A stretch of 64,000 nucleotides of DNA. Origin: Flectonema sp. DT1601 (Eukaryota > Euglenozoa > Diplonemea > Diplonemida > Diplonemidae). Position 1 is the first letter of the stretch, and the number at the start of each line of letters is the position of its first letter. The DNA lies in contig OZ025837.1 of NCBI GenBank assembly GCA_964019425.1, forward strand, positions 62,001 to 126,000, given 5' to 3'. Under the pieces are notes generated by a model that did not search any database, was not told the DNA's origin, and saw nothing but the letters and a program-made list of their open reading frames with translations. Position numbers and translations under genes: made by a program. This document shows positions 1-10,809 of the stretch, piece after piece.

Positions 1-89
1 TGAGTCAAGTAGTCAGCAGTACTGGTGTACGGGTAGATGTAAGTAGATGGCAGAGCGTAGGCAGATGGAAGGTATGAGTAGACCGACAT
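1..89 (-). CDS. Small Ala-rich helical array protein, copy 1 (partial, runs off the left edge)
   Basis: Only the first 29 or so codons are present; the rest lies left of the window. The start ATG is on the complement at 87-89 with the array's usual leader ACTCAAAAATG. The visible residues match the family consensus except Ala at position 12, a variant shared only with the copy at 2085-2429. Its upstream flank (to about 300) is almost identical to the flank of the copy at 15381-15725, so this copy and that one descend from the same duplicated unit. Confidence 0.85.
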   Translation of the reverse strand, partial: MSVYSYLPSAYALPSTYIYPYTSTADYLT

Positions 90-533
90 TTTTGAGTTTT
101 TTTTAGTTTTGTGTGGATGTGCAGGGTAGCTGTAGGCAAGCAACGGTGAATAAGACAACAATCAACAACACAATAAAACAACAACAGAAAATATTCCTCG
201 TAGGAGGGGTACTTAAGGAATAAAAAAAATCGAACGGGGGTAGGTACAAACAAAAACACCGACAACACAAAAAGTATCATCAGCATAATAAGAAACGAAT
301 AGTCAAGAGTATTTTCCTTTAATAACTTCTTCTATATTTCAATAACAGGAAACGACACAGCAAGAGAGATGACTCGTCTTGCGAAAGATGCCGTGCGACT
401 ATTTTATTGAACAGAACTTTTTACTTAAAAAATATTTTTATATTCTCTCTTCCATTCCCTCTCTAGCCTTCATTTTTTTTTCTTTTTTTTTCTTTCGGTT
501 TTTTTTTTCAGTCGTTTTATTTAACCACACAGA
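90..533. other. Upstream flank of copy 1 and 3' side of copy 2; no gene seen
   Basis: About the first 210 bases repeat at 15726-15950 with only a few differences, so they belong to the duplicated array unit. The rest is AT-rich with T runs near 475-510. No coding frame is credible. Confidence 0.6.
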
Positions 534-866
534 CTAGTAGAGAACTCTTCTTGGGCTTCCTACAAGAGCATCGTAGTAGTAGGTTGATGCGTAACGAGGA
601 CCTGTGTAGTAGGAATCAGCCGCAATACGAGCCCTTCTGATAGAAGCCTCGGTGTTGAGTCTGGAGATCGTCAACTCGGTCTCAGCGCGAGCTCTTCTGA
701 TCGACGCATCGGCAGCAGCATTGGCGGCAGCGATCGATGCGTTGGTAGTACGAGCTCTGTAGTCGGCGTCATACAATCTTGACAAGTACTCTTCAGTGCT
801 ACCATAAGGATAGATGTAGCTCGAAGGAAGTGTGTACGCTGGTGGCAAGTGACTGTAGATCGACAT
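534..866 (-). CDS. Small Ala-rich helical array protein, copy 2 (divergent member, 110 aa)
   Basis: This is the most diverged member of the array. It keeps the family plan: a Tyr/Pro-rich N-terminus, an alanine- and arginine-rich helical middle, and a Tyr-rich C-terminus ending in PRRVLY. It is four residues shorter because the middle reads TTNAS where other copies read AANAQANAS. The N-terminal third has many replacements (MSIYSHLPPAYTLP, Gly-Ser-Thr-Glu-Glu in place of Thr-Ser-Thr-Ala-Asp), while the last 60 residues are nearly unchanged. I chose the ATG at 866 because it aligns with the start of the other copies; an in-frame ATG nine codons upstream lies in non-conserved sequence. Its upstream flank differs from all other copies, so it probably has its own promoter. 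Function unknown. Confidence 0.8.
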   Translation of the reverse strand: MSIYSHLPPAYTLPSSYIYPYGSTEEYLSRLYDADYRARTTNASIAAANAAADASIRRARAETELTISRLNTEASIRRARIAADSYYTGPRYASTYYYDALVGSPRRVLY

Positions 867-1401
867 TTTTAAAGGCAAAAAAAGGGTTTTCAAACAATAA
901 CGGTTTTTTATCTGAAAAAAAAAAATGAAAAAACAAATTCATTTCACAAACAACACCAATCTCAACACACAAAAAATAATCCATCAGCGCATATCTTCCC
1001 ATGGGTGTTGGTTCTGTGAAAGTTTAAAAAGTTGGTTGAAAATACGTCCAAACGACTGAATCATAATTTTCAACTTCCGTCATTTATAAATATATTCCGG
1101 AAAAACACCAAAGGGGAGGGACCCAGGGAAGGAGAGGGAGGGAATTACAAATAAATAAATAAAACAACAGATCACTGAGATATTGAAACCTCATTATTAG
1201 AACCTGTTGAGAGTGAAACGCCAACACTGCAGTGGTTACGACACCTGCAACGGGGAGATATGAATTCTTCACAGCGTGCGTCTCTTTGTTGTATATTTTA
1301 ATACTTTTCTTCTTTTTTTTTTTATATTTTTTTTTTTTTTAATGTTTTCAATTTTTTTTTATTTTTTTTTTTTTGTTACTAGACTAATTTAATTACTTTG
1401 T
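867..1401. other. Intergenic between copies 2 and 3; no gene seen
   Basis: Unique AT-rich DNA with T runs near 1310-1375. Open frames here are short and low in complexity. Confidence 0.5.
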
Positions 1402-1746
1402 TTAGTAGAGAACTCTTCTTGGGCTTCCTACAAGAGCATCGTAGTAGTAGGTTGATGCGTAACGAGGACCTGTGTAGTAGGAATCAGCAGCAGCACGGGC
1501 ACGCTGGATCGATGCCTCGGTGTTGAGTCTGGAGATCGTCAACTCGGTCTCAGCGCGAGCTCTTCTGATCGATGCATCAGCTGCGGCATTGGCGGCAGCG
1601 ATCGAAGCGTTGGCCTGTGCGTTGGCAGCACGGGCTCTGTAGTCGACATCGTACACGTGAGTCAAGTAGTCAGCAGTACTGGTGTACGGGTAGATGTAAG
1701 TAGATGGCAGATCGTAGGCAGATGGAAGGTATGAGTAGACCGACAT
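1402..1746 (-). CDS. Small Ala-rich helical array protein, copy 3 (114 aa, consensus)
   Basis: Reference description for the family. The 114-residue protein has three parts: residues 1-40, rich in Tyr, Ser and Pro with YIYPY; residues 40-88, a long predicted amphipathic helix rich in Ala, Arg and Glu with an internal 13-residue near-repeat (ADASIRRARAETE against TEASIQRARAAAD); and residues 88-114, with YYTGPRY, STYYYDAL and a basic end SPRRVLY. There is no signal peptide, membrane segment or cysteine. I do not recognise the family. Copies differ mainly at synonymous positions, which indicates a real, selected protein. An in-frame ATG 23 codons upstream falls in the conserved flank and is not preferred, because ACTCAAAAATG at 1746 is common to all copies. 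A self-assembling structural or filament protein is plausible from composition, but that is inference. Confidence 0.88.
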   Translation of the reverse strand: MSVYSYLPSAYDLPSTYIYPYTSTADYLTHVYDVDYRARAANAQANASIAAANAAADASIRRARAETELTISRLNTEASIQRARAAADSYYTGPRYASTYYYDALVGSPRRVLY

Positions 1747-2084
1747 TTTTGAGTTTTTTTTTGGGTAGAACACGAAAGGTGGCTGCGGAGAGAATATGTT
1801 AACTAAAAACAACAATTACAACTCACTGAGGAACTACTCACAACACACTTTTATTTATCTCAATCAGATTTCCATATTTGTTACTTTCTCTGACGTGGAA
1901 GAAATGAAGAAGAACTCTCACAAGAAAGAAAGAACAGCTCTGAAACACAATAATACAACAATTCCTCACAAGACGGGAACTAAGAATCTGAAGGGATACT
2001 TCAGAGGGAGAGTACAAACAATATTCGGCATAACAAGTGCCTCAAAACAACAGCTGTTGCTGTTCTTTAATTTAATTACTTTGT

Positions 2085-2429
2085 TTAGTAGAGAACTCTT
2101 CTTGGGCTTCCTACAAGAGCATCGTAGTAGTAGGTTGATGCGTAACGAGGACCTGTGTAGTAGGAATCAGCAGCAGCACGGGCACGCTGGATCGATGCCT
2201 CGGTGTTGAGTCTGGAGATCGTCAACTCGGTCTCAGCACGAGCTCTTCTGATCGATGCATCAGCTGCGGCGTTGGCGGCAGCGATCGATGCGTTGGCCTG
2301 TGCGTTGGCAGCACGGGCTCTGTAGTCGACATCGTACACGTGAGTCAAGTAGTCAGCAGTACTGGTGTACGGGTAGATGTAAGTAGATGGCAGAGCGTAG
2401 GCAGATGGAAGGTATGAGTAGACCGACAT
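2085..2429 (-). CDS. Small Ala-rich helical array protein, copy 4 (Ala12 variant)
   Basis: Same 114-residue protein as the copy at 1402-1746 apart from Asp12 to Ala, the variant also seen in the partial copy at the left edge. Several synonymous differences separate the DNA from its neighbours (for example in the Ala/Arg helix codons), while the protein is otherwise unchanged. The spacer to the previous copy is about 340 bases and is itself part of the repeated unit. Confidence 0.88.
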   Translation of the reverse strand: MSVYSYLPSAYALPSTYIYPYTSTADYLTHVYDVDYRARAANAQANASIAAANAAADASIRRARAETELTISRLNTEASIQRARAAADSYYTGPRYASTYYYDALVGSPRRVLY

Positions 2430-2796
2430 TTTTGAGTTTTTTTTGGGTAGAACACGAAAGGTGGCTGTGGAGAGAATATGTTAACTAAAACAACAATTAC
2501 AACTCGTGAGTGAGGAACCACTACAAGTTATTACTCACTGAGGAACTACTCACAACACACTTTTAGTTATCTCAATCAGATTTCCATATTTGTTACTTTC
2601 TCTGACGTGGAAGAAATGAAGAAGAACTCTCACAAGAAAGAAAGAACAGCTCTGAAACACAATAATACAACAATTCCTCACAAGACGGGAACTAAGAATC
2701 TGAAGGGATACTTCAGAGGGAGAGTACAAACAATATTCGGCATAACAAGTGCCTCAAAACAACAGCTGTTGCTGTTCTTTAATTTAATTAATTTGT

Positions 2797-3141
2797 TTAG
2801 TAGAGAACTCTTCTTGGGCTTCCTACAAGAGCATCGTAGTAGTAGGTTGATGCGTAACGAGGACCTGTGTAGTAGGAATCAGCAGCAGCACGGGCACGCT
2901 GGATCGATGCCTCGGTGTTGAGTCTGGAGATCGTCAACTCAGTCTCAGCACGAGCTCTTCTGATCGACGCATCAGCTGCGGCGTTGGCGGCAGCGATCGA
3001 AGCGTTGGCCTGTGCGTTGGCAGCACGGGCTCTGTAGTCGACATCGTACACGTGAGTCAAGTAGTCAGCAGTACTGGTGTACGGGTAGATGTAAGTAGAT
3101 GGCAGATCGTAGGCAGATGGAAGGTATGAGTAGACCGACAT
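2797..3141 (-). CDS. Small Ala-rich helical array protein, copy 5 (last of left block)
   Basis: Encodes the exact consensus 114-residue protein. It is the rightmost copy of the left block. Its upstream flank departs from the shared unit within about 20 bases of the start codon (after the T run at 3152), so either the duplication ended here or later sequence replaced the shared promoter. This copy therefore tests whether the common flank is needed for expression. Confidence 0.88.
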   Translation of the reverse strand: MSVYSYLPSAYDLPSTYIYPYTSTADYLTHVYDVDYRARAANAQANASIAAANAAADASIRRARAETELTISRLNTEASIQRARAAADSYYTGPRYASTYYYDALVGSPRRVLY

Positions 3142-3557
3142 TTTTGAGTTTTTTTTGTTTTTTTTGAGAAAGCTGTCGTTGGGGGGAAGCTGTCGTTAGG
3201 GGGTTGTATGTTCGATTTTGTAAAAATTACAACTGTGTTGTATCATAAAAACATAAAGATAATTTAACATCAGTTTTAAATACAGTGACTAAGGGTGATG
3301 CGCAACTTAGCATATTAAAGTAACTATTTAGGTTTCGAGAGTAATCCATATACCTCTTACCTCTATTCTCTCTCATCAGTACGGTGTAGAAGTAAGTCAG
3401 TCAAATGTTGAGACTGAGTCATTCCAGTTTGCAGGACTGGAATGTAGTTACTTTAAGTTTCATGTTCATAATAAAAAAAAACATATTATTTACTGTTACT
3501 AATTCGTAGCTCACTACTAGTGGAGCACTTTTCTACAATAAATGTAGAAAGTGTTTT
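3142..3557. other. Intergenic, unique sequence; no gene seen
   Basis: Begins with a T-rich stretch and a short tandem duplication of GAAAGCTGTCGTT (about 3168-3205). Nothing coding is seen before the retroelement remnant. Confidence 0.5.
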
Positions 3558-5366
3558 TAATTATCAAAGTCTGATAATTGTTCCTTAGCATCAGGGAGAT
3601 CTGAAGTTGAAGATCTCTGTGAAATACTCATATCATCTGAAGAATTATGTTCATGTTGTTTGCTTCTTTTCTTTCGAGTATTTCTTCTGAGCATCGGTCT
3701 AATGGGACTCTGCGAGTTGAGTCTTTTCACCAATTTTAGTTTCTTCTTTTCCTTTCCCGTTGCTAATTTATGTTTTCATAGATTGCAGTATCATACCTTG
3801 ACGTACAGTCGGCGGTTCCAATTGTGTTTCCTTTGAGATCGTTGCTGGCATCAACGTTGGGATTGCCGGTGGGGCCATTGTAAGTGCATCATTAGCATGA
3901 CTTGCGCCTTCCTCTGAATTAATGTTGAAGGGTGTCGATTGCGACATAGTTGAAATCGTTGCTGGCATCGTTGTTGGAACTGCTGTTGGTGCTACTACGA
4001 GTACATCATTTGCAATTTTTGCCGTCTTCTGAAAATCATTTGATGGTAGCGATATTATTTTTTGCATTATCGAAGGTTCTGTTTTTATTATCTTCGGTAT
4101 TGTCATTGGAATTATTGATGTTCTTGGTCTCAGACGGTATAGCACTTTCTCAATTTCAAGGTATAAGTCGAAATCGTTATTAATATTAGTAGCGGCTCTG
4201 TACATGGCACCTTTTAGAATACCTGGTCCCAGGCTTTTCGGTGCGTTGGATTCCGAACTGGTATACTTAATGGGTTGGAAATTAAACAGATTTTCTTTAT
4301 CCCATTGTCAAGGTAAAAGTCTTTACCAATTCCACTTCTTTTGTCTCTAACCATTATCTGCCCGTCCATGTACTTGCTGATTAATTTGTTGATAACTTTT
4401 TTAATCTTATCATGGGGGAGGTTCGTGTACATATCTGAGAAATCATATGTCTTTACCTTCATTTGTTGGAGAGTTGAGTAGTTGCTTTTGATGTACTGTG
4501 CAACTTCATCTACATTCTGAATTATGAAATACTTCTTATATTAGTCGGTTCGTATTCCACTTTTTCAGCTTTTTTAACTATTTCCATGAAAGTCTTAAGT
4601 ATCCCAGACATTTCCTTTGACATGTCTGTCGTGGCTGTGAAGGGCGCAGGCATCACCTTAGAGTTGATGTATTTGACATCCAGTGTTTTGTTCGAAGTTC
4701 CAACTATGAATCTAAACTTCGGAGGGTCTTTATGCATCTTCGGATTTCCATATAAATATGGCAAATTTTCCGTATTTCTGAAACCATGTTTCCCATGATG
4801 TCTTCGATCCTTTTCATCGTTGGATTTATCTGATCTTTCGGAACCTCTGCGTACACAATTCTGTTACCGATGTGCTCGTTTAGTTTTGTGTTGTAGTATT
4901 TCTTACAACATACTGCAAGATCGTGTGTCGTTTTGTCGATTCTGGTAAAAATCAAATGTTTTTTAATTTCCTTCAGTTCCTTCTGAACTTGTTTGAATTC
5001 GTCAATAACATCCATCTGCGGTAGCTTTCCGATTTGATTTTTTGCCGCCTTTTTTAAAAAAAATACATAGAGGTTCGTATTTCTCATCTGGGAAGTAATG
5101 CATGATGTATTCATCTATAGCGTACATTACTTCTTCCGTGACAGTTTTCGGATCCTCAAAGAGTCTATATCTAGCACCTCTCGATAATAATATCTTATAT
5201 TCAGCTTTGATGAGTGCGTGATCACATGTTTTTCTTCTTCTCTGTATTCTTTCTTTATGAATACATGACATTTACATGTCTCAGGATCACATAGTTCTTC
5301 TTGTGCATCGTCTGTTGAACTATCATTGGCACGGTCACATAGCACATCCTCCAACTTAGTTGTCAA
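3558..5366 (-). mobile_element. Penelope-like reverse transcriptase element, fossil
   Basis: Broken pieces of one reverse transcriptase lie in order on the minus strand. The N-terminal part has the charged segment around FTRIDKTTHDLAVCCKKYY (about 4900-4970). Next come PYLYGNPKMHK and PPKFRFIVG (near 4700-4760), the fingers motif of Penelope-like enzymes, then YDFSDMYTNLPHDKI (about 4410-4450), the palm aspartate motif. A thumb-like segment, MYRAATNINNDFDLYLEIEK, begins near 4205. Past the thumb the frame carries a low-complexity Pro/Thr/Met segment with two similar copies of about 45 residues, then a basic tail to about 3558. No terminal repeats or GIY-YIG endonuclease are visible. The element carries at least four breaks and looks inactive. 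Family assignment is from recognised motifs only; a non-LTR relative is the alternative. Confidence 0.7.
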
Positions 5367-5879
5367 GTATCGACACTTTCATTGTCGGAAGTATTTCTGC
5401 TCGGTCTTTGGCGAGGAGTAACGCCTGTTTGCATGTGAATACCCTTTTGAGATCTAATTTCTCAATCAAAGGGTGTACAAACCGTTGGGGAGTACAATAG
5501 TTTTTGAGAATACTCACGATGACATAAACACATTATATCAAAATATGACACTACTCTGGCTACAGAGGGACCCATCAGTACGAAAAAACGGGACAAGACG
5601 TTCTGCTCTTAGTTGATTTTGGTTTCTTGATGTGACAGTGTAACCTTCTTTCAATATACTGTAACCATAAATAACATGGTGTATAAAAAATTTGGAGTAT
5701 AACAACTTTGGATATAAAAAAGAAGGTGGATTCTCGGAAAAAAAACTTGGTGGATTTTTATAAAAAAGTATGAAAGTACACATTTTGACTGTAAAATGGT
5801 AGTTTTTTGAGTATGAAATTTTTCTGTAGGCAATCACACTATGCATAATTTTTTGAAAAAACGGGAGCCTTTTGAACCT
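5367..5879. other. Intergenic; no gene seen
   Basis: The first part may be the eroded 5' end of the reverse transcriptase element. A frame on the minus strand across 5538-5942 is low in complexity and matches nothing I know. Confidence 0.4.
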
Positions 5880-6360
5880 CAGTTGCTTTCTTCTAGACCT
5901 GGCTTGCCCTCCTGAAGTCCGTAGTTGTGAACATGAGTTCATGTTTCTTAATACCGCACCTCATACCTCGATGGGGTCACACTGGCTACTTGGCTGTTAC
6001 AACTATTGGGAAGGGAACTCCTTAGTTGTAGTTGATCCTCGTCTAGACTGCATCACCAGCACTACCAAAGCTGCACCTCCGTTTTGCTTTTAGTAATTTT
6101 GACATCTCATTTATTAAGACTGGTGTGCAACCAGCTACCAACAACGTTATTTGTGGATATGTTGTCCTTTTCTGGGCTCTAAATATGAACCACGCTTATG
6201 TATCTGGAAGCAACCTCAACATTCAAGACATAGTTATCAAGCCCCCACCAGGTTGGTATGCAGAGGTGAATGCACTTCTACAGACGAGGCAACAATCGTT
6301 TCGATTCTGGACTAATCCTAACAGCATTGGTACACAAGACCAGCCTGTAGAACTTTAACC
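5880..6360 (+). mobile_element. Possible adenain-like cysteine protease remnant (Polinton-like or related element), fossil
   Basis: Plus-strand frames here contain NTAPHTSMGSHWLLGCYNYW followed by VVVDPRLD, which resembles the Gly-x-His-Trp and downstream aspartate motif of adenain and Ulp1-type proteases. Further on, TNNVICGYVVLFWALNMNH resembles their catalytic cysteine segment (Cys-Gly-Tyr). The order and spacing suit such a protease. The remnant is broken at least once, and no capsid, polymerase or terminal repeat is visible around it. It is one of the very few coding-like signals on the plus strand. Low confidence: it rests on two motifs. Confidence 0.35.
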
Positions 6361-8628
6361 AGTTCAAATGCCGATAATTTAGTATCAGAAAGTGAAAAGA
6401 AATTTTTGCGCTGCAATTGAGTACGCTGCTTCTCAAGGAAATTACTCTTGAACAAGTTGCTCAAACAAACGGCCATCCGAAATAGAGTCCTCTCTCTTTA
6501 TGTAACTTTTCTGATTTTGGTGGGACAAAAAGAAACAGATAATTGAGAATATTCTCGACTACCTATTTCTGGTTCCAAGACGTCTTCAAAACAGCGACAG
6601 CAGCAGCAGCATCATTTCTGCTCCGCCCAGTACTCGCGATAGATGCTTACTGTAAGAGAAGAAAGAGAATTATAATGGTCAGTTTATAAATTTCCCAACT
6701 ACTTCAGTATACTAACTTGCTACTGATACTTTCTCTTTACTGTATTCTCCTTATTTTTTTCTTAGCAAGGCTGGTTTCTTCAGACAGCCAACTAACACAA
6801 CCTTTTTTTTTTTAGTTTTTTTTTTTTAGGTTCCCTCCAAATATCTGTTTCGTGAACGAAACGGTATAATAAAAGGGTGTTCCGACATTAATTTATGTTT
6901 TTTTTTTTTTTTTTTTTTTTCTTTCTCCTTGGAAATTTTTTTTTTTTTTTTCTTCTTTTTTTTTGTTTTTTTTGTTTAGATACCATCACAGTTTTAATAA
7001 AAAAATTTTCTTTGTTCTTTTGTCAACTGAAATTTCTTGTGCTTATATTATTTCATTTGTTTTTTTTTTTTTTTTTTGTTTTGTTTTTTTTTTTTCCCCC
7101 AAATTCCATCTCACAAAAAAATGGTACGGAAAATGTAGGAAAAATTCTCTATTTTTTTATTTTTATTTTTATTTTTTAATTTTTTTGAGGATAAAAAACT
7201 ACAATAATTTTTTTTAATAAACAACCAGAACTCGGAATGGTCGACATGCAGCTGACGGAGGTATGCGTATCATAAAAACATTAAAGAAACAGGGAAAAAC
7301 AAACAACAACAATCACTTTAGTAGCAAAAAACAAAAAACGACGACTTCAATTTATGGAAAGGGAGGGAACTCTGTAATTTTTTTTTTCTTTTTTTTTTTT
7401 TTTTCCCTATTGAATTCAGTTAAAAAATGAATGGGAAAAAAAAAAAAAAAAAAAAAAAAACATGTTGAAAGTCGTCCTTGGGTCTTGCACTCCCCTGACA
7501 AAAATTAAACTCCATAAGCACATGAATCGCTCACCTTTGAATCCGCAAAAGAAAAAGAAGAATAAAAAAAAATAAAAAAAAACCGATATAGCCCTCACTG
7601 CTTTTTAAAAGAAAGAGGCATAATTTTTAGAAAAAAAAAAAAAGAAAACAAAAACACTCAAGGCATTCCTCAATGAATTATTAAGTTAAGGGGAGGAGAG
7701 GGGAAGACTTGCACTAAATCTTTCTTTTTTTCCTAGTTTTTTTTTTTTTTTTTTTTTTTTTTGTAAACTCTCTTTCTGCCGCATAGTCAACGACGCAACA
7801 TTCAGACGCATTGGTTGAGATTGGAAAAAAAAAAAAAAAAAAAAAAAAAAGAAGAAGAAGAAGAAGAGGGAAAAAAAATAATAAAAAATGCTTCGATTCT
7901 TTCTTAAGAATTTCTCCTCTTTGGGGGATTTAGTTGGCTAAAGACGACGTTTGGATTTGGTATAGTTTTATTGATGTCTTCTATCCCTCGACGACAATTA
8001 AAAAAAAGAAAATATATATCAATATATTGCAATAACATAATAATAAATTTGTGCGTAAGTTAAAGTGCGATGACAAAAAAAAAACAAGTTTCGTCTTTCT
8101 GATTTTCTCATTCCGAATCAGTATGTCATTTTCTACACAAAGTGTTGTAGTAATGAAATATGAGATAATTCTCTTTTTTTCTTATTTTTTTTTTCGTTTA
8201 CAAATTCTAAACTCAACTCAAGAAAATGACAAAACCACTGAGGTAGATACGAGAGATGGGATGGTCAATTTTGACTTCAGAAAATCGAATTTTTTATTTT
8301 TTCCCTCTCATTTTTTTTTTCCTTCCGTTTTTTTTTTTTTTTTTTTTTTTTTCCCTCATTTTCTCAAACAGACAACCAACTCTCGGGATGGCTACCTAAC
8401 ACACTAAGAAGCATTCGAATTTGAAAAAAAAAAAAAAAAAAAGGGGGTCTTTCCACCTGATGAAGACGCAAATAAAGTTCGCATTTCTGCTTTCGTTCAA
8501 CTTGTTATTATTCTCCACTCTGGTTTTTTTTATTTTTTAAATCCCCTTTCTTGTTTTCTTTTTTTTTTTTTCTTCCCTCTTTTTTCTTTTTTTTTTTTTT
8601 TTTTTCTTTTGCTCGACATTTTTCTAAG

Positions 8629-8662
<34 letters not shown>

Positions 8663-9626
8663 AAAAAAAACTGGGTCCTTCATCTTTTTCTTCCAACAGG
8701 TTGCAGGTCTACTACACTTCCGGCATTTATAACGAATACAGCAGCGAAAGAAAAACTACTACTAGAGCTTGTATGGCTTCAAGAAGAACTAAAGCACTAC
8801 CTCAGGCTAAAGATTCGGCACTTTGTGTGAAGACTAACCGACAGGAAGACGGAGTCGAAGACTCTGGTCACAAGTCACGTGTTTTGGTGACGCGATTCTA
8901 ATGTTGTGAGACGAGACATAATAATTGATTGGAAAAATAATATATTGAAAAAAAAAAAAAAACAAAAAACCACTTTCCCATTTTCACGAAGAGTTACTTT
9001 CAAAATCAAAACGACAATCCTCCAACTCTGCAGAACCAAAAAGAACAACACAAAGAGAGAGCACACGTTTTATCATTCAGTTAACCCTCTCTGAGAGACT
9101 GGGTTCGTTTCTGCGTCTCAGCATACAAAATGACGAGAGATCATTGAGAATGCTTTTTTAAAGCACCAAAAATAAACTGTTGGAGTTCACTGGTGTTAAC
9201 AACAACGATATCACTTCTTCTTTTCACTTGACATTGTGTTTGCTTAAAGCAAAAAGATACTTGGTACTTGCTTGCCTATGGATGGCTCATCAAAGAAAGA
9301 AAGAAAAAAAATCTAACCCGCACAATCAAAAAAAAAAAAAAAAAAAAAAGGCAGCTTTGTGAAGGGAAGTGCTTGTTGTTGTCATTTTTTTTTTTTTTTT
9401 TTTTTTCTCGGAGCTCTGCTGGTGTGCAACTACCGGTACAGCAACCCACAGGGTGACTTTTTTTTTTTTTTTTTTATTTTTTTATGAAGCTAAAAAAAAA
9501 TTAAAAAAAATAAATTGGGAAGGAAGAAAGAAATATCTCGCACAACATAAGTTTTTAAACGGAAAGCTGAGTCATTTCACAGGCTGAAGTCACACACGCA
9601 ATTAGACAACATCAACAGTACACAAA
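6361..9626. other. Long homopolymer-rich intergenic stretch
   Basis: About 3.2 kb with repeated pure T or A runs of 15-35 bases (for example near 6900, 7385, 7440, 7740, 7827, 8330, 8425, 8590, 8630, 9330, 9385 and 9460). T runs and A runs often alternate within 50-150 bases. Open frames here are poly-Phe or poly-Lys artefacts. A stretch at about 8700-8836 has ordinary composition, an acceptor-like CAACAG before it and a 40-codon plus-strand frame; I regard it only as a weak exon candidate. Confidence 0.6.
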
Positions 9627-10777
9627 CTAGTGCTGTGAGAGCCTGTGTCCTAAAGAAACTCTCTTTGCAGATTGACTCAGAGACACTCTGGGTTCCTTTG
9701 CGTCAGGGTTAAGACATTTAATAACTTTACCGGTGCGAGGGGTGCGCTTTTTTGCCTGCTGAGCTGGAGAAGTGCTTTCCTTCTCTGATTTTGGATCGGT
9801 CAGTAGATTAGTGTTTGATGATGTTTTTGGGGTACTGCGGCTACGACGTTTTGGGAGTGGTCTAACAGATGAAGGAATATTAGGACCAGCAGCAGCATTT
9901 TGATCTGCCTGATAAGGATAGTTAGCAGCAAACGATTCCCTTGGAGGAGGTACATCTACTAACGGAGAGGCTTCTCCTTTTGGAATCTGAGCTGGTCCAG
10001 CAATCTCTGGACACTTCATTGCTCCCAATACAACTTGAAGTGTTTCAGTTTCTGGTTCAGCTTCAACCTTCCCTTCCTTGTCGATGAGTTCTTTTATTCT
10101 GTCAGCTCCCTGTCTGTATGGGTTGACTCGAAGCATTGCCTTTAAAGTCTCTTTGTTTGGTTTAAATGAAGCGTATTCTCTCTTAAACTTTTGGAAAGCC
10201 TTAATCATCTTTCTCACATCATCTAACGTCCAGGAGTCAGGAAGCTCTCCATCAGGAAGCTGATCGAGGAAGTGGCAGACCAATTCAAAAGACTTTTCGT
10301 ACTTCTCTTCTCTCTTTGCGACGTCGGCAAAGAATTTTTGGATGTCGAGTTTTTCTTTTGTGCGATCTGCGGCGTCGTTTTCTGCCTTCAAAGCGAGGTC
10401 TTTCAAAAGATTGCATCTCTCAAAATGAGCCTCTTTTAACGAAGTTGTTTCCTCTTCGTGTTTCTTGTTTTGGTCAACAAGAGCTTCAGCCTTTTCTCTG
10501 ACAGTTGTTTCATCCCAAGTAGACACTCTCTGTTTCATATTCTTCAATTCTCTGTTGGCAACACGAAGTTCAGTCTCTAAACGATCAATCATTTCATCAC
10601 GTGTTTGGATATCAGCGTGGAGGTATCTGTTTGATGATTATTGTTGTTGGGAAGACTTCATTCTACTACATCACTCCACCACCTGATTATAATAGGATGT
10701 CATACCTCTGTTGCTGTTGCTGACTGTTTTCCATTCCGCGGATGGCTTTTGTGTGAGATTCCTTAGAAGAGGCCATC

Positions 10778-10809
<32 letters not shown>

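Larger units (their letters stand above)
1402..3141 (-). repeat. Left tandem block: gene plus spacer units of 683-712 bp
   Basis: Three units repeat head to tail with start-to-start distances of 683 and 712 bases. Each unit has the 345-base gene and a spacer that begins GGGTAGAACACGAAAGG just beyond the leader and ends in TTTAATTTAATTA before the next stop codon. Spacers are almost as conserved as the genes, with small indels. This fits recent unequal crossing-over or gene conversion. Confidence 0.9.

Noticed and set aside
1796-2209. Plus-strand frames of about 104-137 codons repeated in every array unit (also 2607-2921, 14476-14790, 15266-15505, 16720-17103)
   Set aside because: They overlap the array coding sequences in antisense and recur only because the whole unit is repeated. 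Their length varies with spacer indels, and the N-terminal part has indels that shift the frame in some units.
5538-5942. Minus-strand 134-codon frame
   Set aside because: It is antisense to the better protease-like signal, low in complexity and has no recognisable motif.
6895-7217. Phe-rich membrane-protein-like frames
   Set aside because: They are translations of T runs; composition is pure homopolymer drift.
8508-8901. Overlapping Lys/Phe-rich frames on both strands
   Set aside because: They derive from adjacent A and T runs; only the small island at about 8700-8836 has ordinary composition.
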